NCBI GenBank assembly: GCA_902761575.1
Contig: CACWKU010000024.1
Coordinates: 1 to 41,503 of the forward strand
Direction: 5' to 3'
DNA: 41,503 nucleotides
Origin: an uncultured bacterium
Lineage (GTDB): Bacteria; Verrucomicrobiota; Kiritimatiellia; RFP12; UBA3636
Under the pieces are notes generated by a model, which was given only the letters and a program-made list of their open reading frames with translations, was not told the DNA's origin and searched no databases. The position numbers and the translations under genes were made by a program. Below are positions 29,353-36,834 of this stretch, piece after piece (positions within the stretch are counted from its first letter, which is position 1; each line of letters begins with the position of its first letter).

Positions 29353-30363
29353 CTACGGCGCGGGGGAGTCCGGCGCGGAGAGGAGGGCGTCGAGGCGGGC
29401 GAGCTCGTCGTCGGCGAAGGCGGGACCGTCGAGGGCGGCGAGGCTCGCGAGCAGCTGCTCCGGACGGCTGGCGCCGACGATGACGGAGGTCGTCTCGGGG
29501 CGGCGCAGAATCCAGGCGAGCGACATCGCCGCAAGCGTCTGCCCGCGTTCGCGGGCGAAGGCGTCGAGGCGCGCCACGCGCGCGAGCAGCGCGGGCGTGA
29601 GGCTGTCGGCGCGCAGGAAGGCGTTGCGCGAGGCGCGGCTGCCGGCCGGGACGCCCTGGAGGTAGCGGTCGGTGAGGACGCCCTGCGCGAGCGGCGAGAA
29701 GACGATCGTCCCGGCGCCGGACTCCGCGGCGGCGCCGAGCCAGCCCTCGGTCTCGGCGCGGCGGTCGAGCAGGTTGTAGCGCACCTGGTGCAGGATCATC
29801 GGCGTGCCGTTCGCGCGCAGCGCGGCGGCGGCGCGGCGGACGCCCGCCGCGTCGTAGTTCGAGACGGCCGCGTAGAGCGCCTTGCCGCGGCGGACGGCGT
29901 CCGAGACCGCGCCCATCGACTCCTCGAGCGGCGTGTCCGGGTCGGGGCGGTGGTGGTAGAAGACGTCGACGTACTCGAGCCCGAGCCGGCGGAGGCTCTG
30001 GTCGAGGCTCGCGAGCAGGTACTTGCGCGAGCCGTGGTCGCCGTAGGGGCCGGGCCACATCCCGTAGCCGGCCTTGGTCGAGACCACGAGCTCGTCGCGG
30101 TGCGCGCGCAGGTCGGTCGCGAGGATGCGGCCGAAGTTCTCCTCGGCCGAACCGGGCGGCGGGCCGTAGTTGTTCGCCAGGTCGAAGTGGGTGACGCCGC
30201 GGTCGAACGCCGCGAGCACCATCCGGCGCATCGTCTCGAAGTCGTCGCCGCCGCCGAAGTTGTGCCAGAGGCCGAGCGAGATCTCCGGCAGGAGGAGTCC
30301 GCTCGCGCCGCAGCGGCGGTATCGCATCCTGTCGTAGCGGTCGGGGGAGGGAGCGTGTTCCAT
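29353..30363 (-). CDS. gpr: Aldo/keto reductase, L-glyceraldehyde 3-phosphate reductase type
   Basis: A 336-residue (alpha/beta)8 NADPH-dependent reductase. It resembles the YghZ/Gpr group closely: YDRMRYRRCGASGLLLPEIS, LGLWHNFG, THFDLANNYGPPPGSAEENF, KAGYGMWPGPYGDHGSRKYL. The catalytic tetrad Asp and Tyr (FDLANNYG), Lys (VSTKAG) and His (FYHHRPD) is present. NADP-binding SPLAQGVLTDRYL and IVGASRPEQL lie at the C-terminal side. Characterised relatives reduce L-glyceraldehyde 3-phosphate and detoxify methylglyoxal. It is the last gene of a three-gene operon behind the phosphatase and the secreted hydrolase-like protein (67-bp gap). The physiological substrate here is inferred. Confidence 0.9.
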   Translation of the reverse strand: MEHAPSPDRYDRMRYRRCGASGLLLPEISLGLWHNFGGGDDFETMRRMVLAAFDRGVTHFDLANNYGPPPGSAEENFGRILATDLRAHRDELVVSTKAGYGMWPGPYGDHGSRKYLLASLDQSLRRLGLEYVDVFYHHRPDPDTPLEESMGAVSDAVRRGKALYAAVSNYDAAGVRRAAAALRANGTPMILHQVRYNLLDRRAETEGWLGAAAESGAGTIVFSPLAQGVLTDRYLQGVPAGSRASRNAFLRADSLTPALLARVARLDAFARERGQTLAAMSLAWILRRPETTSVIVGASRPEQLLASLAALDGPAFADDELARLDALLSAPDSPAP

Positions 30364-30430
30364 GGTCGATCGGGGGCTGGAGCGGTGTGGCGGGGTTCCG
30401 CGTTTACGCGATCGTGTTCATGCCCCGGCT

Positions 30431-32830
30431 CTACTCCGCGCGAAGGGCGAGGAGCTGCCAGGGCCGGAGCGAGAGGGCGACGGCGCCGTCCGCGCCGGGG
30501 GCGAAGGCCTCGCCCGTGGCGGGGGCGACGAGGCGCTTCACGCCTTCGGGGAAGCGCACGCGAACGTCCGCCTTCGGCGTCCAGCCGGTGTGCACGAGCG
30601 CGTAGTAGTCGCCCGCCTCGCCCGCGTCGATGCGGCGGAGGACGACCTCCGCGTCGTCGCACGCGCCGTCGAGGCGCGCGGAGGGCAGCGCCGGGAGCGC
30701 GAGGAAGTTGCGGTTGAACTCCTGCACCGGGCCCGGGAAGCCGCGCGTGAAGTTGGAGCCCATCAGGTAGCCGAGGTTCACGGGGTCGCCGTTCGCCATC
30801 GCGCTCACTTCCGCCATCATGCAGGCGCGGCCGGCGCGCTCGAAGTCCGCGATCGCGTAGCCGATCATCAGCTTGCCGTCGGCGTCCTCGACCATGTTCT
30901 CGTTGAGTCCGTAGTGGCGCACGATCGTGTCGGTGCCGTTGCCGTTGCGAAAGGCGTCGAAGGCGAGCGGGTCGTTCACCGTGAAGAGGCGGTGGAACGC
31001 CATCGAGATCCACACGTTGGTGAGCGCGGCGTAGTGGTGCGGGTCGTCGCCCGGGCAGGCGTGCTGCCACTCCCAGGGCTCCCACGTGCCGGCGGGCGAG
31101 ACGACCTGCCGGAGGTAGAGGTGGCTCGCGAGGATCGCGGGGTCGTTGAGGTCGACGACCTTGCCGGGGAGGAGCTTCTCCCACGCGGCGGGGTCGTCCG
31201 TGAAGAGCCCGCCGCGCCCGGCGAGGCCGGGGCCGCCCTCGGACTCGTCGTTGTCGAGGATCGCGATGGCGTCCTTCACGCCGTTCGCCTCGAGGTAGGC
31301 GCGGACCGCCTCGAGGAAGGCGGCGCGCTTCTCCCCGTACCAGTCGATGTAGCGGGCGTAGAGCGCGGGATCCGCCTTGAGGCGCTCGCGCGAGACGGGC
31401 CGCCCGCCGTTCGCCTCGGCGGCGAAGCGCGCGCGGGTGGCGTCGGCGAAGCTCACGGCCCACTGTCCGGGGCGCGGGCGGAACCACGCGCCCGCGAAGC
31501 CGCCGCGCGCGACCTCGTTCGTGAAGCGCAGGATCGTGCCGTCGAGGATATACTTGAGCTCGACGAGCGTGTCGGGGTCGGTGATGTCGACGCGCAGCTT
31601 GCCCTCGCTCCACCAGATGTGCGTGTAGTTGGCGCCGCGCGTCTCCCTGTCGGGCTTGTTGTCGAGATCGAGCGGCTCGGCGCGCTTCTGCGGTCCGAGG
31701 GACTTCTCCCAGTTGCCGTTCACGCCGCCGTATTCGTAGTAGGGCAGGATCTCGAAGCCGTACTTGTCCACGGCGAGCGGCACGGCGCGCGACCAGACGT
31801 CCCAGGCCGCCCTCTGGCTCTTCCACATCCACGAGGTCTTGCCCCCGGGATACGAACCGTCGTCGTGCTTGCGCCAGTGCGGGTCCCAGTGCTGGTTGTG
31901 GCCGAACTCCAGCAGGTCCTTGCAGAACGTGTTCTGCCCGAGCATCTTCATCGCGCGCATCTTCTGCTCGAGCCAGTCGAGGCCGTCGTTCCCCGGGCAG
32001 ATGTTGTCCATCGCGCCGTCGCTCATCTCCTCGCGCCAGAAGATCCTGCGGTGCGGCAGCGGGGCGGGCGGGAGCGGGAGGTCCGCCCAGAGCGCCTTCT
32101 CGTCGGGGATCTCGCAGAGCAGCACGCGCGAGACGGCGAGGCCGGCGCTCTCGGGGTGGTTCGCCTTCGGATACTGCGCGAGGATGAAGTCGAAGCCCTC
32201 GGTCGCGACGTCCGTGACCAGCGCGTGGTCCTTGCCGTCGGGTCCCTTGGCGCTCTCGGCGCGCTCGGAGGCCTTCTCGCCCGGAAACGTGAGCGAGGTC
32301 CAGAGCCGCCACTCGCCGCTCTGCGGGATCTTGAGCGACTCGGGATGGTGGTCGACGTAGCGCGCGGCCCACGCGTCGCCGATCGCGGCGCCGGTGTAGA
32401 ACGAGCGGCGCGAGTTGTTCGCGTTGTTGCGCACGAGGTAGTCGCGCGGAAGGTCGTCGGGATACTCGACCACGACGACGTAGGCGCCGTTGGGCTTCAC
32501 GCCCTTCCCTTCGCCGAGGCGCCACTTGAGCAGCGAGCTTCCCTTCTCCTGCACCGGAAGCGCGCGGCACGCGCGGCCGAGCAGGTTCGTCGCGACGCTC
32601 GCGCCGGCGGGGATGTCCTCGAAGCGGTGGTCGCCCGGCGCCGCGGCGGCGCAGTCGACCGCGTCGACGACCGTCACGGCGCCGAAGAACGGCAGCTCGA
32701 CCGTGTCGCCGGGCGCGACGGCGTCCGGCAGCTGCCGCGCGAGCGGATCGGCGGGCGCTTCGTCGGCGGAGGCGGTGGCCGCGCAGAGCGCGGCGGCGGC
32801 GAGGAGGAGGGGCGTGGTCCGGTGTTTCAT
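30431..32830 (-). CDS. Secreted glycoside-hydrolase-like protein of unknown specificity
   Basis: A 799-residue exported protein with signal peptide MKHRTTPLLLAAAALCAATASA. After an N-terminal beta region (about 30-260) comes a TIM-barrel-like section with strands typical of glycosidases: FGFEILPYYEYGGVNGNW-type segment (about 390-408), DAIAILDNDESEGG, and LPGKVVDLNDPAILASHLYLR. Acidic residues in EYGG and DNDESEGG could be catalytic. A final beta domain with DYYALVHTGW and LRPWQLLALRAE resembles the C-terminal beta-sandwich of such enzymes. I cannot assign a GH family. It is translationally coupled to the phosphatase (ATGA overlap at 32827-32830) and followed by the aldo/keto reductase. Likely periplasmic polysaccharide handling. 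Confidence 0.7.
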   Translation of the reverse strand: MKHRTTPLLLAAAALCAATASADEAPADPLARQLPDAVAPGDTVELPFFGAVTVVDAVDCAAAAPGDHRFEDIPAGASVATNLLGRACRALPVQEKGSSLLKWRLGEGKGVKPNGAYVVVVEYPDDLPRDYLVRNNANNSRRSFYTGAAIGDAWAARYVDHHPESLKIPQSGEWRLWTSLTFPGEKASERAESAKGPDGKDHALVTDVATEGFDFILAQYPKANHPESAGLAVSRVLLCEIPDEKALWADLPLPPAPLPHRRIFWREEMSDGAMDNICPGNDGLDWLEQKMRAMKMLGQNTFCKDLLEFGHNQHWDPHWRKHDDGSYPGGKTSWMWKSQRAAWDVWSRAVPLAVDKYGFEILPYYEYGGVNGNWEKSLGPQKRAEPLDLDNKPDRETRGANYTHIWWSEGKLRVDITDPDTLVELKYILDGTILRFTNEVARGGFAGAWFRPRPGQWAVSFADATRARFAAEANGGRPVSRERLKADPALYARYIDWYGEKRAAFLEAVRAYLEANGVKDAIAILDNDESEGGPGLAGRGGLFTDDPAAWEKLLPGKVVDLNDPAILASHLYLRQVVSPAGTWEPWEWQHACPGDDPHHYAALTNVWISMAFHRLFTVNDPLAFDAFRNGNGTDTIVRHYGLNENMVEDADGKLMIGYAIADFERAGRACMMAEVSAMANGDPVNLGYLMGSNFTRGFPGPVQEFNRNFLALPALPSARLDGACDDAEVVLRRIDAGEAGDYYALVHTGWTPKADVRVRFPEGVKRLVAPATGEAFAPGADGAVALSLRPWQLLALRAE

Positions 32831-33639
32831 GGGTTAGCTCCGGTGGCGGGGTTGGTTTCGGTGGCGGGGTTGGCGACAGGGTCCGTGGCGGGGTCCGCGG
32901 CGGGCGCGGGCGGCGCCGGCAGCGCCGCCTCCTCGCGCAGCGCCGCGTCGAGCAGTGCGCGGAAGTCGGGATCGACGTTCAGGCGGGCGACGGCGACGCC
33001 GGCGACGAGCCGGCCGCGCTCGACGTCGCTCGCCCAGTGCACGCCGCAGACGAGGCGGCTCTCGCCGGCCTCGAAACCGCGCGCGAGGACCGCCTCCGCC
33101 GCGGCGGGGCGCACCTCGGAGAGGATCAGCGCCGCGGCCCACGCCGTTGCGGCGTGGCCGGAGGGATACGAGTCCGCGCCGAGCTGCGTGTCCTCCGGCC
33201 GTAGCGGCGTCTCGCCGAGCTCGGCGAATGGACGCGCCCGCGGGTAGGTGCGCTTTAGGTCGCGGTAGGCGCGGCGCGTCGTGTTGATCCCGAACCGGAG
33301 CGCCGCGCAGAGCGCGGGCGTCTCCGCGTCGGAGATCGCGCGGCCGTAGGCGGGCGAGAACGACTCGAAGAGGTTCTCCCAGGTGAAGACCGCGTCGCGC
33401 GCCGCCAGCTCCGCGCGCGCCGGGTCCGCGGTGCGGAGCGCCTTGGCCTCCTCGTGGCGCGCGCGGTCCCACGCCTTCGTGGCGGAGCCCTCCGCCGGCG
33501 GCGGCGGGACGTAGAGCAGCGGGTTCGGAAGCTCCTCCTTCGGGATCCATTCGCGCGAGGGCGCGGGGACGGACGAGCATCCCGCCGCGACGAGCAGCGC
33601 GGCGGCGGCGGCGAGACGAAGGGCGGCGGCGCGTTTCAT
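32827..33639 (-). CDS. Class A acid phosphatase (PAP2 superfamily), lipoprotein
   Basis: A 270-residue exported phosphatase. The signal LRLAAAAALLVAAGCSS ends in a lipobox-like AAGC, so it is probably a lipoprotein. The three PAP2 signature motifs are complete: KRTYPRARP, SYPSGHAATAW and SRLVCGVHWASDVERGR, containing the nucleophile and proton-donor histidines. Class A enzymes hydrolyse many phosphomonoesters in the periplasm. The tail is a short tandem repeat, DPATDPVANPATETNPATG, encoded by repeated GGTGGCGGGGT-type units. I used the ATG at 33639; the ATG at 33648 lies in the -10 box. The stop overlaps the next start by 4 bp. Confidence 0.92.
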   Translation of the reverse strand: MKRAAALRLAAAAALLVAAGCSSVPAPSREWIPKEELPNPLLYVPPPPAEGSATKAWDRARHEEAKALRTADPARAELAARDAVFTWENLFESFSPAYGRAISDAETPALCAALRFGINTTRRAYRDLKRTYPRARPFAELGETPLRPEDTQLGADSYPSGHAATAWAAALILSEVRPAAAEAVLARGFEAGESRLVCGVHWASDVERGRLVAGVAVARLNVDPDFRALLDAALREEAALPAPPAPAADPATDPVANPATETNPATGANP

Positions 33640-33646
33640 GGCGGAC

Positions 33647-33676
33647 ATTCTAGCAGACCTCGCCGCGCGAGCGCAA
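33647..33676 (-). promoter_or_regulatory. Promoter of the phosphatase operon, apparently leaderless
   Basis: Minus strand TTGCGC (33676-33671), an 18-bp spacer and TAGAAT (33652-33647). The -10 box contains the stop codon of the upstream tannase-like gene and is only seven bases from the ATG. Confidence 0.6.
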
Positions 33677-35074
33677 CGGAGGCTCGAACGGCGCGAGCGG
33701 CAGGTCGAAGGCGGGCGGCACCATTCCGTGGCCGACGGGCTCCGGCGCGGTCCCCTTCTCGCGCCAGCGCGAAAGGAGCCCGAACTCGTCGCGGATCGTC
33801 TGCACGCCGGGGCCGCCCATGTGCTCGCGCCCCGGCAGCAGGTAGTAGCGGCAGAAGCCGCGCGCCGCCTCGAGCCCGTAGCGCCCGGCGACGCGACCGT
33901 ACCAGTCCGCCGTCGCGTGCCACGGGACGCACGAGTCCGACGTCCCCGAGTAGACGAGCAGCTTCCCGCCGCGCGCGCGGAAGGCGTCGAGGTCCGCGCT
34001 CTCCGCGTCGAGGTCCGGCGCGAGCGCGGCCGCGTAGCGGTCGAAGTCCGCGCCGAAGTCGAACCGCGCCGGATCGAAGCCCGGGCCGAAGACCCAGTCG
34101 AAGATCCAGAGGTTGCCCGTCGCGGGCGCGAACGGCCCGCCCGGCGGGAGTCCGCCGTGGATGCGCCGGCCCGTGACGGCGTGGCGGGGTCCCTCGACGA
34201 GTCGCCGCAGAGCGTCGAGATGCTCGGGGCCGAGCGACGGGTCGCGCTGCGAGGCGCCGCGCAGCGCCGCCTCGAGGCGCGCCGGCGTCCAGCGCGGATC
34301 GGAGGCGAACCGTCCGCGCGCCCGCTCCAGCCGCTCGTCCGGCGCGAACGCCGCGAGCGCGGCCTCGTGCCACGCCCTCTCCTGCGCCTGCGTGAAGAGC
34401 AGGGAGCCGTCGGGACGGTGCAGCGCCCGCCAGTTCCAGAGGAAGTAGGCGTGCAGCGCGGTTCGCGCGTGCGCGGGGACGGCGGCGAGGATCGCGTCGC
34501 AGTCCTCCGGGTGGCGCTGCGCGAGCATCATCCCCTGCTGCCCGCCGGTGGAGCCGCCGAGGAAGTAGGCGAAGCGCGGCGCGCGCCCGTAGGCCGCCGC
34601 CGCGAGCGCGCGCCCGGCGGCCATCGCCAGGTGCGTCGCGCGGTGTCCGAAGTCCTTCCAGACCTCGGGATTGCCGGCGCCGGCGCGGGCCGGGTCGCGC
34701 TTCGTGCCGAGGTCGGTCGTCGTCGTCGCGCGGCCGCAGCGCAGGTGCGCGCCGAGCTCCTTCGAGGGCAGCCACCCGCCGCCGCCGCCGTTGCCGATCC
34801 CGACGAGCCGTCCGTCCCACCGCTCCGCCGGCGGCAGCGCCACCTCGACGCGCACGCACGACCCCGGCGCGGGCTCCAGCTCCAGCTCCGCGAACACCGT
34901 CCCCGCCGGCGCCTCGACCGGATTGCCGTCGGGATTCGCGTATCCCGCGTCCCCCGCCACGCCGATCGCCATCCTCGCCCGGCACGTGGCCAGCTCCGGC
35001 TCGGCGTCCAAATCCGAAACGGAAGGCGTGAAGAACGTCCCTCTCCCTTCAATTCCACCGTGCGTGATTTTCAT
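33650..35074 (-). CDS. Tannase/feruloyl esterase family protein, start uncertain
   Basis: A tannase-family serine esterase that would cleave ester-linked aromatic acids from plant material. It has GIGNGGGGGWLP (oxyanion region), the nucleophile elbow GGSTGGQQGMMLAQRHPEDC, the acid in VYSGTSDSCVPWHATADWY and the His in PGREHMGGPG. The Cys pair flanking the catalytic Asp and His, typical of the family, may be Cys in SDSCVPW and the Cys near the elbow. The frame starts at the ATG at 35074 inside the terminal repeat of the element (MKITHGGIEG). The next ATG is 34972, within the body. No signal peptide is present although relatives are usually exported, so insertion of the element may have removed the native 5' end. 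Confidence 0.8.
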   Translation of the reverse strand: MKITHGGIEGRGTFFTPSVSDLDAEPELATCRARMAIGVAGDAGYANPDGNPVEAPAGTVFAELELEPAPGSCVRVEVALPPAERWDGRLVGIGNGGGGGWLPSKELGAHLRCGRATTTTDLGTKRDPARAGAGNPEVWKDFGHRATHLAMAAGRALAAAAYGRAPRFAYFLGGSTGGQQGMMLAQRHPEDCDAILAAVPAHARTALHAYFLWNWRALHRPDGSLLFTQAQERAWHEAALAAFAPDERLERARGRFASDPRWTPARLEAALRGASQRDPSLGPEHLDALRRLVEGPRHAVTGRRIHGGLPPGGPFAPATGNLWIFDWVFGPGFDPARFDFGADFDRYAAALAPDLDAESADLDAFRARGGKLLVYSGTSDSCVPWHATADWYGRVAGRYGLEAARGFCRYYLLPGREHMGGPGVQTIRDEFGLLSRWREKGTAPEPVGHGMVPPAFDLPLAPFEPPLRSRGEVC

Positions 35075-35179
35075 TGTTTCATCTTCTCCAGCATTGCCGT
35101 TTTCATCAATATTTTCCCTCTGTTTGATCTCCGGGCTTCTTGTCTTTCCCTGCCTCGTCCGGCCTCAATCCCCAGCCGC

Positions 35180-36331
35180 TTACGCCAGCCGTCGCCTTCG
35201 CTCTCGCTCGTGTTTCTCCCGCTCGTCCCGTTCGGTCCGCAATCGCCGGAGGAACCCCGCCACGGTCGCGCTCTCCGGTGCGGCGAGCAATGCTCGCAAT
35301 CGCTTCCGTGCGCCGGGGAGCCGCTCGCGCAATGTCGGTCGCACCTTCCTCTCGACTTCCGGATCGGGCGCAAGCAGCAGCTCCGCCGGCACGGGGTCGA
35401 AGAGGTCTTCCGAGTCGCGCGCCTCCCACGCGAGCCGACGGTAGCCCGTGAGCGCCGCGTAGTGAGGCAGCAGTTCCGGGCAGTTCTCGAAGATCCAGCC
35501 GCGCAGGCCGCCGTTGCGCCCGACGATTTCGCCGTCGCCGTCGCGAATGAGCGAGCTGTCCGTCGTCGCCTCCGCGTCAAGCAGCATCGACCCGAGACGG
35601 ATCTTCTCCTCCACCTTCCCGCGTCCGCGCGCCTTCTCGAACTGCTCGCGCACCTCGTCGCCGGTCGGCGCGGGCTTGGCGGAGAAGACGCAGAGCCGGC
35701 GGATCGGCGCGCCCTTGCGGCGGGGACGGTCCGGCAGCTGCGGCATCCCGGGCTCGCGTGGCGGGGTGCCGGACCCCGCCACGGCCTTCTCCAGCGTCCC
35801 AAACCAGTCCTGCCACACCAGGTCGCGCCTTGCCCGCGCCTTGGCGCGGAGCGCCGCGGAGCAGGGTCGGCGCGAGAGCGCGAGCGCCTCGCGCTCGCGG
35901 GCGTCCTCGCGGCGGACCCGTTCCGCGGCGAGGGCGCGCAGGACGCGGAGGTATTCGATGCGGCCGGAATCCCGGGCGTCGCGGAGGCGCTTGGCGCATT
36001 CGCGGGCGAAGGCGCGGTCGACGCCCGCCCGGGCGCGGTAGGCGCAGAGACGGACCGTGCGGAAGAGGGAGGCGGCTCCCTTCGCGAGCAAGGGCAGAAT
36101 GGTGGTTTCAAGCGCACCGGGCGTGTCGTCGGGGGAGCCGATGAAGAAGACGGAGAGTGGAATGACGCCGGGAATCGCGATGCCCATGGAGTCGAAGCCC
36201 GAGGTCGCCCAGCGGTATTCCTCCCACGCGTGGCGGCGGAGGGCGGCATCGAGGCGGGCCTCCTCGCGGCGGCGGTCGGCGCGACGAAGGGCGGCGGCGG
36301 AGATGGTTCGGCGGCGGGGACGGCGGGACAT
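35180..36331 (-). CDS. Unknown 383-residue protein of the repeated element, copy 2
   Basis: It has exactly the same length as the copy 1 protein and 364 of 383 residues identical by my count. Substitutions are spread evenly and many are conservative. It has the same basic N-terminus, a hydrophobic patch GIAIPGVIPLSVFFI, the long charged helical region and a basic tail (HERERRRRLA). The start at 36331 is fixed by the copy 1 alignment; the very long frame continuing upstream has no homologous support. No catalytic motif is recognised. The preserved frame in both copies argues that the product is needed, for example for movement of the element, but this is inference. Confidence 0.75.
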   Translation of the reverse strand: MSRRPRRRTISAAALRRADRRREEARLDAALRRHAWEEYRWATSGFDSMGIAIPGVIPLSVFFIGSPDDTPGALETTILPLLAKGAASLFRTVRLCAYRARAGVDRAFARECAKRLRDARDSGRIEYLRVLRALAAERVRREDAREREALALSRRPCSAALRAKARARRDLVWQDWFGTLEKAVAGSGTPPREPGMPQLPDRPRRKGAPIRRLCVFSAKPAPTGDEVREQFEKARGRGKVEEKIRLGSMLLDAEATTDSSLIRDGDGEIVGRNGGLRGWIFENCPELLPHYAALTGYRRLAWEARDSEDLFDPVPAELLLAPDPEVERKVRPTLRERLPGARKRLRALLAAPESATVAGFLRRLRTERDEREKHERERRRRLA

Positions 36332-36486
36332 GGCGGGTGTACAGTTGGATGTGGAAAGGAAGGAGTCGGATGCGATAGGGAAGCAGAGGCGGATGCGGGG
36401 CGGATAAACGATGGAAACCGGAGGATGGAGTCCGCGGTGGCCGGAAGATGGACGATGGGGCCGCGGATGGGGCGGAAGATGGCGCG

Positions 36487-36515
36487 ATTCTACACCGCAG
36501 GAGCAGCGAAAGCAA
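36487..36515 (-). promoter_or_regulatory. Promoter inside element copy 2
   Basis: Minus strand TTGCTT (36515-36510), a 17-bp spacer and TAGAAT (36492-36487). Same position relative to the terminal repeat as in copy 1. Confidence 0.65.
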
Positions 36516-36612
36516 GAAAAATCACGCACGGTGGAATTGGATGGATGTCGCGTGCGATTTGCGTTGACGGGGACTAGACCGTCGACAGGGACGGTGCCGC
36601 CCGACGAAGTTT

Positions 36613-36692
36613 GCGGGCGCGGATGGAGGCGGGCGCGGATGAAGGCGGGCGCGGATGAAGACGGGCGCGGATGGAGGCGGGCGCAGATGGGC
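36613..36692 (+). repeat. Five tandem copies of a 16-bp unit
   Basis: The unit is GCGGGCGCGGATGRAG, with units at 36613, 36629, 36645, 36661 and 36677, the last degenerate. It lies in a 295-bp gap without a gene between the element and the uracil permease. Confidence 0.85.
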
Positions 36693-36699
36693 AAACGCG

Positions 36700-36733
36700 A
36701 CGCGTGCGCGCGGATGAGGCCGCGCGCACGCGT
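36700..36733. repeat. Perfect 14-bp-stem hairpin
   Basis: ACGCGTGCGCGCGG and its complement around loop ATGAGG, about 100 bp past the uracil permease stop. It could act as a processing or termination hairpin, but there is no T-run. Confidence 0.6.
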
Positions 36734-36834
36734 TGCGCTGGGATGAAGGAGAACCCGTGACGGATAGGGGGAGTGTCCGCTGAACGGAGGAGAATCCGCG
36801 ACGGCGCCGCGGAACGGGCTCCGGCGGGGAGGGT

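Larger units (their letters stand above)
35050..36539 (-). mobile_element. Inverted-repeat-bounded 1.5-kb element, copy 2
   Basis: The ends 35050-35072 and 36517-36539 are inverted repeats sharing CCACCGTGCGTGATTTT, with one mismatch at the inner edge. The promoter and the 383-codon gene are the same as in copy 1, but the copy is about 94 bp longer. Part of the excess is a GGATG-rich stretch of about 50 bp between promoter and ATG; the rest is in the 3' spacer. The inner left edge (AACAATGAAAATC on the minus strand) is shared with copy 1. No clear target-site duplication. Confidence 0.75.

Noticed and set aside
33650-35074. Element terminal repeat as the true native start of the tannase-like gene
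   Set aside because: Kept only as a possible start. The same MKITHGGIEG opening occurs before an unrelated dehydrogenase, so it belongs to the repeat, not to either protein family.
36340-36692. CRISPR array in the GGATG-rich tandem repeat region
   Set aside because: Units are 16 bp, directly abutting and without unique spacers.
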